In this document: in pieces, positions 5,541-12,873 of the stretch
How the letters are laid out: every line of letters begins with the position of its first letter
Position numbering within the stretch: position 1 is the stretch's first letter
Program-made: the position numbers and the translations under genes
Assembly (NCBI GenBank): GCA_025054905.1
Contig: JANWZF010000234.1
Coordinates: 1 to 13,837, forward strand
Reading direction: 5' to 3'
From: Tepidimonas sp.
GTDB taxonomy: Bacteria > Pseudomonadota > Gammaproteobacteria > Burkholderiales > Burkholderiaceae_C
Length of the DNA stretch: 13,837 nucleotides
The notes under the pieces: generated by a model
What the model saw: only the letters and a program-made list of their open reading frames with translations
The model's database searches: none
Told to the model about the DNA's origin: nothing

Positions 5541-8003
5541 TCAAAGGTTGCTCGAAGCGCGCACCTCGGCCAGTGTGGTCAGTCCCATCAGCACCTTTTC
5601 GATGCCGTCCTGACGCAGCGTGCGCATGCCGTTGCGCACCGCCTGATCCCGCAGTACCGCTGGGGCCTCACGCCGCACGATGAGTGGGTGGATGTCGGGG
5701 TGATTGCACAGCAACTCGTGAATAGCCAGCCGCCCGCGATAGCCCGTGTGGCCACACTCCGAACAACCCTGGGGTTGCGGCAACCACAGCCGACCATCCC
5801 GTCCGTGCGCTTGCAGCCACATCTCCACCAGGCTGTTCGCCTGACGCCAGGGATGATCCAGTGGCAGATGGGTCTGATACTCCTGGGTCAGCTCGGTCAA
5901 CACCGGCTCTTCGATGGGCTCATAACGCACGCAGGAAGCGCAGACCTTGCGCACCAAACGTTGTGCCAATATACCCTGCAGCGAATCCCCAAACGAGAAT
6001 GGATCAACACCCAGCTCATGCAAGCGGGTGATTGTTTCAGGCGCGGAATTGGTATGCAACGTCGACAAAACAAAATGCCCGGTCAATGACGCCTCGATGG
6101 CCATCTCGGCTGTTTCAGAGTCACGAATTTCACCAACCATGATCACATCCGGGTCGGCGCGTAGCAACGCACGCAGGGCGTGGGCAAACGTCCAGCCGAT
6201 CTTCGGGTTGACCTGAATCTGCCGCAAACCCCTCTGTGTAATTTCGACCGGATCTTCCGCCGTCCATATTTTACGATCCGGTGTGTTGATATGCCGCAAG
6301 GCTGCATGCAAGGTCGTGGTTTTTCCGGAGCCGGTGGGACCCACGCACAAGAAAAGACCATATGGGCGCTCGAGGATGTGCAGCAAGCGCTCATAGTTGA
6401 ATGGACTCAGATGCAACTTATCCAGCGGCAATGGCTCACTGCTGCTTAGCAGTCGCAGAACGACATCCTCCATCCCATTGACGGTAGGGATCGTTGCAAC
6501 CCGCAACTCGAGTGGCAAGCCCCCAAAACGCTTGAAATTGATTTTTCCATCCTGTGGCTTGCGACGCTCGGCGATATCAAGATCGCACATTATTTTAATT
6601 CTGGCAACGAGGGCGCTGCGATATGCCGCCGGCAACTGCAAGTACGTCCTCAAATGCCCGTCAACCCTAAATCTGATCTGCACATTCTCGTTGCCAGGAT
6701 AAGGCTCGATATGGATATCCGAGGCGCCCTGATGAAAGGCCTCGGCGATCATGGTATTGACGAGCCGCACCAACGTATTGTCTGCAAGCGCCGCTATCGA
6801 AATCGTATCGGACTCACCCTCACCCTCGGCCTGCTTCGCCAATGATTCATCGACGAGCCGCTCAGCCAGCGAACTTGCGTTCAATGCTTGAGCTGGTATG
6901 GATGAGGCACCGGGCTGACCTACTCCTCCCTCTATGCCCGTACCGGTTTGCTCCGGCGCGGCCAGGCCAAAACGGGAGTAAATCTCTCCAATATGCCGCA
7001 CGAGGTCAGATTCCGTGCTGACGACGGGTATCACCTTTGCTTGCGTGGTAAACTCTAACTGCTCGATACTTTTATATTGAAATGGGTCTGGCATCGCCAC
7101 CACCAGGCCCCCATCCAAAACCGTCAACGGCAATACATGCAAACGCTGCGCGAGCGCCATTGGCACCATGCGCAAGGCTTGCGCATCAACCGGGTATTGC
7201 GCCACATCGACGAAGGGATAACCCATCTTTCTGGCCAGGGCGACCTGCAGGTCCGCTGGTGTGATCAGCCCCATTTCGATCAGCGTTTGCCCCAACGGGG
7301 TTCCGGTTGTTTTCTGACGCTGCAGGGCGACTGCGAGTTGATCGGAGCTTACCTTGCCTAATCCCAACAGGGCCTCCCCAATCGGTACTGGTTTCAATGT
7401 GGCTTGGCGACGAAGCGCGTCCCGCAATTGCTCTTGCGTGACAACCGTCGATGGAGCCGTCAAACTCAGCTCCTGCACGGATGTTGACTCTTCGTCTTGC
7501 CACACGGTCGCCCCAAAATCACTATCCGCCAATCCGTTCTCGCCATCCTGCTGCAGCTGGTAATTGATCATGCCGCTCCGGGGAATAAAGACCCGCTGCG
7601 CATCGTCAGCAGAACCCACGCGAGGGAAAATCCACAGTCCGTCATCGGCTTTGCGATAACCATAACACAGGCCGGCATAAATTGCCCCATCGCGCAACTT
7701 GATGGCGAACGAGTGCAAGTTGCCGGCTTGCCCTTTGGTAATCGCAGCGGATGGTTGCGGGCGGTCACGCGTGCCGATGTACAGCCGAAGACGCTTGATT
7801 TGATTGAAGCGCAGTGCGAGGGCCTTGGCGTGTCCATCCGGCAGCACCTTGATCCCTTGACCAGACTGAAAGTCGAGCAGAAACCCCTCCACGGTGTTTT
7901 CACCCCAACCCTCGACCACCGCGCGTACTTCACGACCGCCGACCCGGTAATGCTCATCCGCTTCCGGACCAGGAATGACGAAGTTTGTCTGCAGGTTCAC
8001 CAC
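5541..8003 (-). CDS. GspE/PilB-type ATPase with MshEN-like domain
   Basis: An 820-residue cytoplasmic motor ATPase of the type II secretion/type IV pilus family, larger than the usual 500-600 residues. Residues 22-76 and 97-150 look like two related small beta-rich units whose function I cannot name. Residues 207-259 hold two 24-residue MshEN-like motifs five residues apart. The ATPase core has Walker A GPTGSGKT (555-562), Asp-box DPVEIT (584-589), Walker B VIMVGEIRD (620-628) and His-box STLHTN (647-652). A four-cysteine metal site follows (Cys688, 691, 747, 750). All catalytic motifs are intact. The start is one of two adjacent GTG codons at 8003 and 8000; the ribosome site fits 8000 slightly better (819 residues). 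Base composition is clearly lower in GC than the neighbours. No pilin, secretin or platform gene is present here, so the machine it powers is unknown. Confidence 0.9.
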   Translation of the reverse strand: MVNLQTNFVIPGPEADEHYRVGGREVRAVVEGWGENTVEGFLLDFQSGQGIKVLPDGHAKALALRFNQIKRLRLYIGTRDRPQPSAAITKGQAGNLHSFAIKLRDGAIYAGLCYGYRKADDGLWIFPRVGSADDAQRVFIPRSGMINYQLQQDGENGLADSDFGATVWQDEESTSVQELSLTAPSTVVTQEQLRDALRRQATLKPVPIGEALLGLGKVSSDQLAVALQRQKTTGTPLGQTLIEMGLITPADLQVALARKMGYPFVDVAQYPVDAQALRMVPMALAQRLHVLPLTVLDGGLVVAMPDPFQYKSIEQLEFTTQAKVIPVVSTESDLVRHIGEIYSRFGLAAPEQTGTGIEGGVGQPGASSIPAQALNASSLAERLVDESLAKQAEGEGESDTISIAALADNTLVRLVNTMIAEAFHQGASDIHIEPYPGNENVQIRFRVDGHLRTYLQLPAAYRSALVARIKIMCDLDIAERRKPQDGKINFKRFGGLPLELRVATIPTVNGMEDVVLRLLSSSEPLPLDKLHLSPFNYERLLHILERPYGLFLCVGPTGSGKTTTLHAALRHINTPDRKIWTAEDPVEITQRGLRQIQVNPKIGWTFAHALRALLRADPDVIMVGEIRDSETAEMAIEASLTGHFVLSTLHTNSAPETITRLHELGVDPFSFGDSLQGILAQRLVRKVCASCVRYEPIEEPVLTELTQEYQTHLPLDHPWRQANSLVEMWLQAHGRDGRLWLPQPQGCSECGHTGYRGRLAIHELLCNHPDIHPLIVRREAPAVLRDQAVRNGMRTLRQDGIEKVLMGLTTLAEVRASSNL

Positions 8004-8013
8004 TCACCCCCTT
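8004..8013 (-). promoter_or_regulatory. strong ribosome binding site of the ATPase gene
   Basis: On the minus strand this reads AAGGGGGTGA, one base off the full anti-16S consensus AAGGAGGTGA, and abuts the first of two GTG codons. The G core ends 3 nt before the GTG at 8003 and 6 nt before the GTG at 8000. The second spacing is the more usual one. Confidence 0.6.
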
Positions 8014-8045
8014 CGTACGGAGATCAACCGACATCAGCGCTTCTG

Positions 8046-8270
8046 CTACAAGCCAATGATCCATTGGATCACATTTTTGGCGATAAAACCAAGCATCCCC
8101 AGCGACAGCACGAGGAACAGGATGAAGGTCCCGAATTTGCCAGCCTTCGATTCGCGCGCCAGATTGAACACGATGAACAGCATGTACAGAATAAAGGCGC
8201 CGACGCCAAACGTCAGGCCAAATTGCGCAATCTGCGCCTCGGTGTAACCAAACAACGAACCTTCCATCAT
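8046..8270 (-). CDS. DUF2788 two-helix membrane protein
   Basis: A 74-residue inner-membrane protein with two hydrophobic helices (about 16-36 and 47-70). They are joined by a charged, conserved loop, FNLARESKAGKFGTF (35-49). Loop and second helix (LGMLGFIAKNVI) match my memory of DUF2788, a small family of unknown function common in beta- and gammaproteobacteria. Its start overlaps the stop of the upstream DUF2189 gene as ATGA (8267-8270), which indicates translational coupling. A second ATG at 8267 has better spacing from the AGAGGG ribosome site (8272-8277), so 73 residues is possible. The ATPase gene follows after 42 bp. No biochemical role can be assigned. Confidence 0.85.
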   Translation of the reverse strand: MMEGSLFGYTEAQIAQFGLTFGVGAFILYMLFIVFNLARESKAGKFGTFILFLVLSLGMLGFIAKNVIQWIIGL

Positions 8271-9061
8271 GCCCTCTGCGCGCGTACGGGTTCAATCAGC
8301 CCGGCACGCTCGAAATCGCGATAGGCGTGCCAGCTGGCGTACGCCAGCACCGGCACCACCACCACCAGCCCCACCATCGCCAGAGCCATGCCCAGCGCCA
8401 CCAGCACGGCGATGCACGTCGCCCACAGCGCCATCACCACCGGGCGGGCCCCCACCGCGCGCCAACTCTCACCGACCGCGCGCCAAAGAGGCGTTGGCGT
8501 ATCGACCATCATGGGCAAAGCGATCACGCTGGAAGCAAACACCGGCGCGGCCAGCCAGGCCCCCAACAGCAACCAGACTTCGAACAGGCCCAAGCTTGGG
8601 GCCAGCACGACGTGCCGCACGAAATCGAGCGGCCGCTCGATCGGCACCGGTGCCCACAGCGTGATCAGCGCAGCCGAGGTCAGCACCCAGCCGGTGCCGG
8701 CCAGCGCCAGCAGCAGGCCAAACAGGATCAGCCGACGGTCACCCGACGCCCACAGCGCCATGACTTCCTGGCAACAGACCTTCTGGCCGCGCTCCAGGTA
8801 CCAGCTCACGGCGTACAGACCCGAAGCCAGAATCGGCGCGATGAGCAGAAAACCCGAAAACGCCCCGGCCAGCAGCCAGAAGCGGTCGCGCAGCGCCACC
8901 AGCACAATCAACCCAAACAGCGCCATCAACCCCCCGTGCACCAGACCTGGCAAGGGGTTGGCACGGTAATCGCGCCAACCCAGCGCCAGCCAACGCAACG
9001 GCGCATGCAGGTCGATGGACGCTGGGGGTGGGTCACGGTGCACGGCCATATCTTGGGTCAT
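8267..9061 (-). CDS. DUF2189 family integral membrane protein
   Basis: A 264-residue inner-membrane protein. After a short cytoplasmic stretch with PLRWLALGWRDYRANP (21-36) there are about six hydrophobic segments: roughly 38-57, 61-86, 111-136, 158-185 and a long stretch at 208-245 that may hold two helices. GFLLIAPILASGLY (70-83) and the ending VVVVPVLAYASWHAYRD (233-249) are typical of DUF2189 proteins, whose function is unknown. The start is well supported by a GAGGAGA ribosome site (9070-9076) 8 nt before the ATG at 9061. It is the first gene of a three-gene minus-strand set with the DUF2788 protein and the ATPase. It follows the yejF-like gene after 72 bp, so it may have its own promoter or be read through; I see no convincing -35/-10 pair in that gap. 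Confidence 0.82.
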   Translation of the reverse strand: MTQDMAVHRDPPPASIDLHAPLRWLALGWRDYRANPLPGLVHGGLMALFGLIVLVALRDRFWLLAGAFSGFLLIAPILASGLYAVSWYLERGQKVCCQEVMALWASGDRRLILFGLLLALAGTGWVLTSAALITLWAPVPIERPLDFVRHVVLAPSLGLFEVWLLLGAWLAAPVFASSVIALPMMVDTPTPLWRAVGESWRAVGARPVVMALWATCIAVLVALGMALAMVGLVVVVPVLAYASWHAYRDFERAGLIEPVRAQRA

Positions 9062-9133
9062 CGGGTCGGTCTCCTCGGTGTCGGGTCCACATCGCGGGCG
9101 CCCTGGCGATGCGCAGGCGCCAACCGCATTGGA
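9062..9133. other. 72-bp gap between yejF and the DUF2189 gene
   Basis: This is the longest gene-free stretch in the window. Apart from the DUF2189 ribosome site at 9070-9076 it contains short GC palindromes (GGGCGCCC and GGCGCC cores) but no stem followed by a T run and no convincing sigma-70 promoter. The yej transcript may thus continue into the DUF2189-DUF2788-ATPase set, or a promoter may lie within the end of yejF. Confidence 0.35.
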
Positions 9134-10810
9134 TCACATCCCATGGCCCTGGAGGGCGGTTTGCGTCAACGCCAGACCGCTGCTGGCCAACAGGGCGCGC
9201 GTGTACGGGTGTTCGGGGGTGGTCAGCACCTGCTGGGCGGGTCCAGCCTCCGCCACCTGCCCCTGGCGCAGCACCAGCACGTCGTGCGCCAGGGCCCACA
9301 CCACCCCCACATCGTGGGTGATCAACAGGTACGCCAAGCCTTTTTCCCGCTGCAAGCGCAGCAACAACTGCAGCACCTGCTGCTGCACCGTCACATCCAG
9401 CGCGCTGGTGGGTTCATCCAGCACCAGCACGCTGGGCTCGACGACCAACGCTCGCGCGATGGCGATGCGCTGGCGCTGTCCACCCGAGAATGCATGGGGG
9501 TAGCGCTGCAGCCACGCTGGGATCTGCGCCGGCGACAGATCCGCGGGCAGCAAGCCGACCTCGCGCAGCGCCTGCAGCACGCGCTGGCGGCGCTGTGGTG
9601 GCGTCATCTGCGGGGCGTGCACGCGCAGCCCTTCGCCCACGATCTGCTCCAACGTCAGCCGCGGCGACAGCGACGAGTAGGGATCCTGGAACACGACCTG
9701 GATCTGCCGCCGCAACGCGCGGTCGCGCGCATCGCCACGCCAGGCCTGGCCCGCCACCTCGATACGCCCCTGCGCCGGTTGCAAGCCCAGTGCCGCCAGC
9801 GCCAGCGTGGTCTTGCCGCTGCCAGACTCGCCCAGCACCGCCAGGGTACGGCCACGGCGCAGCTCGGTACAGACCTGCCGCAGCGCCTCGAAGCGGCCGC
9901 GGCGCAACCATCCCCGCCATCCCGGCACAGGGATCGGGTAAGCCACGCTGACCTGTTGCAGCGTCAGCACCACCGCATCATCGGGCTGCGGCGCGCGCAG
10001 GCGCTGCCCATCACGCACCGGTCGACTGGCCAACAGACGCTGGGTGTACGGCTGCTGCGGCCGCGTCAACACCTGCTCCACCGGGCCGCTTTCCACCACC
10101 CGCCCGCCTTGCATGACCACGACGTGATCGGCAAAGCGTTGCACCAACGGCAGATCGTGCGTGATCAGCAGAACCGCCAGCCCCAGCTGGCGCTGCAACT
10201 GGCCCAGCAACTCCAGAATCTGCACCCGCAGATGGGCATCCAGCGCGGTGGTGGGCTCGTCGGCCACCAGCAGGCGCGGCTGCAAGGCCAGTGCCAGGGC
10301 GATCATGACACGCTGGCGCTGGCCGCCGCTGAGTTGATGGGGGTACTGGCGGGCCCGCCGCGCGGGATCGTCGATCCCCACCTGGGCCAGCGCTTGCTCG
10401 GCACGCGCCCAGGCCTGGGCGGGTGGCAGACCGCGTTTGGCGCGCAGGGCTTCGGCGATTTGCTCCCCCACCGGAACCAGCGGGTTCAAGGCGGTCATGG
10501 GTTCCTGAAACACGTACGCCACGGCATCGCCACGCAAGGCGCGCAGGCGCCGCTCACTGGCCTGCAGCAACTCTTCGCCCTCCAACCGCACCGACCCGGC
10601 CAACCGCGCCTGTGGCAGCAAGCGCAGCAGCGACAGCGCTGCCACCGTCTTGCCGCTGCCCGACTCCCCCACCAGCGCGACCTTTTGGCCAGCGGCCACC
10701 TGCAGCGATACGCCGCGCACGACCTCGTGCTGGCCGAAGGCCACGTGCAAATCGCGCACGTCCAGCAAGGGGGAAGACGCTGCGGAGTCGGTCGTCATGG
10801 TGTCAGTCAT
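9134..10810 (-). CDS. yejF: peptide ABC transporter ATP-binding protein (YejF-like, two NBDs)
   Basis: A 558-residue cytoplasmic ATPase with two fused nucleotide-binding domains that powers peptide import through the YejB/YejE channel. Domain 1 has Walker A GESGSGKT (48-55), signature LSGGQRQR (160-167), Walker B LLVADEP (180-186) and His218. Domain 2 has GESGSGKT (327-334), FSGGQRQR (441-448), VLVLDEP (461-467) and His499. Each ends in the oligopeptide-family tail (PYTQRLLASRP near 254, HPYTRALLAS near 534). All active motifs are intact in both halves. I placed the start at the ATG at 10810, which overlaps the yejE stop by 8 bp and has an AAGG 3 nt upstream. An upstream in-frame ATG at 10846 would deepen the overlap and one at 10798 lacks a ribosome site. 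The fused two-domain form is normal for YejF. Confidence 0.9.
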   Translation of the reverse strand: MTDTMTTDSAASSPLLDVRDLHVAFGQHEVVRGVSLQVAAGQKVALVGESGSGKTVAALSLLRLLPQARLAGSVRLEGEELLQASERRLRALRGDAVAYVFQEPMTALNPLVPVGEQIAEALRAKRGLPPAQAWARAEQALAQVGIDDPARRARQYPHQLSGGQRQRVMIALALALQPRLLVADEPTTALDAHLRVQILELLGQLQRQLGLAVLLITHDLPLVQRFADHVVVMQGGRVVESGPVEQVLTRPQQPYTQRLLASRPVRDGQRLRAPQPDDAVVLTLQQVSVAYPIPVPGWRGWLRRGRFEALRQVCTELRRGRTLAVLGESGSGKTTLALAALGLQPAQGRIEVAGQAWRGDARDRALRRQIQVVFQDPYSSLSPRLTLEQIVGEGLRVHAPQMTPPQRRQRVLQALREVGLLPADLSPAQIPAWLQRYPHAFSGGQRQRIAIARALVVEPSVLVLDEPTSALDVTVQQQVLQLLLRLQREKGLAYLLITHDVGVVWALAHDVLVLRQGQVAEAGPAQQVLTTPEHPYTRALLASSGLALTQTALQGHGM

Positions 10811-11849
10811 CGGCCTTGCGGGGATCCAGGGCATCGCGCAGCGCATCCCCCATGAAGGTCAGCAGCATCAGCGTCAACACCAGCACCGCAAACGTGGACA
10901 GTGAAATCCACCACGCGTCGATGTTGGCCTTGCCTTGCGCCAGCAGCTCGCCCAGGCTGGGGGTGCCCGGCGGCACGCCCAGTCCCAGGAAATCCAGCGA
11001 CGTCAGCGCCAAAATGGCCGCACTCATGCGAAACGGCAAAAACGTCACCACCGGCGTCAGGCTGTTGGGCAGCACATGGCGCCAGATGATGGCCGCGTGC
11101 GACAACCCCAGCGCCCGCGCCGCCCGCACATAGTCCAGTTGCCGGTTGCGCAGGAACTCCGCCCGCACATAGTCCGCCAGCCCCATCCAGCCAAACAGGC
11201 TCAGCAGCACCAGCAGCAGCGCCACACTGGGAGCCAGCACCGCGCTAAAGATGATCAGCAGGTACAGCTCCGGCATCGACGACCAGATTTCGATCAGGCG
11301 CTGCATCGTCAGGTCGATGCGGCCACCAAAATAACCCTGCACCGCACCGGCCAGCACCCCCAGCACCACCCCAATGGCGGTCAAAGCCAGCGCAAACAGG
11401 ATGCTGAGGCGAAAGCCATAAATGAGTTGGGCCAGCAGATCGCGGCCGCGGTCGTCGGTGCCCAGCAGGTTGGCCCGGTTGGGCGGGGCCGGATGGGGTC
11501 CTGGGGCCCAGTAGTTCAGGGTTTGCGCCCCGTAGGGGTTCGGGGGATACAACGCCCAGTTGCCACCCTGATTCAGGCGCTGACGCAGGTCAGGGTCGAG
11601 GTAGTCGGCCGGGGTCTCGAAGTCGCCGCCAAAGGTGGTTTCGGGGTAGTCGCGCCACAACGGCCAGTACCACTGCCCTTCGTAGTGCACCACCAACGGA
11701 CGGTCGTTGGAAATCAGCTCAGCCGCCAGGCTCAGCACCACCATGGTGGCCAGCACCAGCAGGCTGCCAAAGCCCAATCGGTGTCGCCGAAAGCGCCGCC
11801 AGGCCCGGCGCGCTGGGCTCAGGCCACCGTCATCCGTCAAACTTGACAC
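10803..11849 (-). CDS. yejE: peptide ABC transporter permease (YejE-like)
   Basis: A 348-residue inner-membrane permease of the DppC/OppC class, closest by eye to E. coli YejE (341 residues). It shares the long periplasmic stretch after the first helix (SNDRPLVVHYEGQWYWPLW, then FGGDFETPADYLDPDLRQRL) and LLGTDDRGRDLLAQLIYG (128-145). The first helix is at about 26-46 and four or five more lie between 146 and 340. The EAA loop that contacts the ATPase is at 238-268 (DYVRAARALGLSHAAIIWRH). The start is a GTG at 11849, overlapping the end of yejB by 20 bp, with GGTGGA (11855-11860) 5 nt upstream. The next in-frame alternatives are a TTG at 11840 and codons too far into the protein. It forms the transmembrane channel with YejB. 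Confidence 0.9.
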   Translation of the reverse strand: MSSLTDDGGLSPARRAWRRFRRHRLGFGSLLVLATMVVLSLAAELISNDRPLVVHYEGQWYWPLWRDYPETTFGGDFETPADYLDPDLRQRLNQGGNWALYPPNPYGAQTLNYWAPGPHPAPPNRANLLGTDDRGRDLLAQLIYGFRLSILFALALTAIGVVLGVLAGAVQGYFGGRIDLTMQRLIEIWSSMPELYLLIIFSAVLAPSVALLLVLLSLFGWMGLADYVRAEFLRNRQLDYVRAARALGLSHAAIIWRHVLPNSLTPVVTFLPFRMSAAILALTSLDFLGLGVPPGTPSLGELLAQGKANIDAWWISLSTFAVLVLTLMLLTFMGDALRDALDPRKADD

Positions 11850-12858
11850 GCGGATCCACCCACACGTAACACAGGTCGCTGATCAGCTTGGTCACCAGGC
11901 CGATCAGCGTGAACAGGTACAGCGTGCCCAGCACGACCGGATAGTCGCGCCGGATCACGCTCTCATAACTCAGCAGCCCCAGACCGTCGAGCGAAAACAG
12001 CGTCTCGATCAGCAGGCTGCCCGTGAAAAAGGCCCCCACGAAAGCGGCTGGAAACCCCGTCACGATCGGGATGAGCGCATTGCGCAGCACGTGCTTGCAC
12101 AGGATCGTGCGCTCCTGCAGGCCCTTGGCGCGCGCCACCAGCACGTATTGCTTGCCGATTTCTTCCAGCATCGCGTTTTTGGTCAGCATCGTCGTGACGG
12201 CAAAGCTGCCCAGCACCATCGCCAGCACGGGCAACGTGATGTGCCAAAGATAGTCGACGATGCGCGCCCCCCAGGAAAGCTCCTCCCAGTGATCGCTGAC
12301 CAGCCCGCGCAACGGAAACCACTGCAACTGCCCGCCAAAGATCACCAGCAACGCCACCCCCAGCACGAACCCGGGGATGGCGTACGCCACCAGCACCACG
12401 ATCGACGTCACGACATCGAAGCGACTGCCGGCATGCACCGCCTTGGCGATACCCAACGGCACCGCCACCGCGTAGCTGATCAGAAACGTCCACAACCCCA
12501 GACTGATCGACACGGGCAACTTCTCCCAGATCAACTGCGCCACCGGCTTGTTCTGGAAAAAGCTCTGCCCCAGATCGAAGCGTGCAAACTGCACCAGCAT
12601 CTGCCAGAAGCGCTCGTGCGCCGGCTTGTCAAAGCCGTACAAGGCCTTGATCTGCTCCAGCCGCTTCGGATCGACGCCTTGGCCACCGCGGTACAGCCCA
12701 CTGCCTTCGGCCCCCTGCCCCAGACCCGCGCGAGCTTCGGCCAGGTATTGATCCACCGGCCCACCTGGGACGAACTGGATGACCACGAACGTCACCAGCA
12801 GCACCCCCAACAGGGTGGGCACCATCAGCAGCAGGCGCTTGAGGATGTAGCTGCCCAT
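11830..12858 (-). CDS. yejB: peptide ABC transporter permease (YejB-like)
   Basis: A 342-residue inner-membrane permease of the DppB/OppB class. The ATG at 12858 was chosen because GAAGGAGG lies 7 nt upstream and the protein then begins MGSYILKRLLLMVPTLLGV, the usual YejB N-terminus; an open frame upstream overlaps yejA and has no such support. The first helix is at 8-30, followed by the periplasmic PGGPVDQYL (31-39) and YRGGQGVDP (56-64). Further helices lie near 118-140, 149-176, 205-226, 265-287 and 309-330. The EAA loop is at 236-266 (KQYVLVARAKGLQERTILCK). The ending SLDGLGLLSYESVIRRDYPV then DPRVKFDG closely follows E. coli YejB. It is about 20 residues shorter than the E. coli protein, the difference lying in the first periplasmic loop. 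Confidence 0.92.
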   Translation of the reverse strand: MGSYILKRLLLMVPTLLGVLLVTFVVIQFVPGGPVDQYLAEARAGLGQGAEGSGLYRGGQGVDPKRLEQIKALYGFDKPAHERFWQMLVQFARFDLGQSFFQNKPVAQLIWEKLPVSISLGLWTFLISYAVAVPLGIAKAVHAGSRFDVVTSIVVLVAYAIPGFVLGVALLVIFGGQLQWFPLRGLVSDHWEELSWGARIVDYLWHITLPVLAMVLGSFAVTTMLTKNAMLEEIGKQYVLVARAKGLQERTILCKHVLRNALIPIVTGFPAAFVGAFFTGSLLIETLFSLDGLGLLSYESVIRRDYPVVLGTLYLFTLIGLVTKLISDLCYVWVDPRVKFDG

Positions 12859-12865
12859 CAGGATG

Positions 12866-12873
12866 CCTCCTTC
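12866..12873 (-). promoter_or_regulatory. ribosome binding site of yejB, overlapping the yejA stop
   Basis: The minus strand reads GAAGGAGG, a near-perfect Shine-Dalgarno sequence 7 nt before the yejB ATG at 12858. Its first bases are part of the yejA TGA (12872-12874). Ribosomes ending yejA would therefore stop on the yejB initiation site, suggesting coupled, roughly matched synthesis. It also fixes the yejB start. Confidence 0.75.

Noticed and set aside
7497..8324. A 275-residue + strand open frame across the ATPase start, the DUF2788 gene and the 42-bp gap
   Set aside because: It crosses three well-supported minus-strand elements, including a near-consensus ribosome site, and shows no domain or membrane pattern of its own.
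8340..8390. A CCA-rich short repeat as a possible microsatellite or regulatory repeat
   Set aside because: It is the antisense of Val-Val-Val-Val-Pro codons in a membrane helix of the DUF2189 protein and has no regular longer period.
8327..10855. An 842-residue open frame on the + strand opposite the DUF2189 and yejF genes
   Set aside because: Its product is a run of Gln, His, Arg and Pro with no fold-like pattern, as expected when the antisense of a GC-rich gene has few stops. The minus-strand proteins have complete family motifs.
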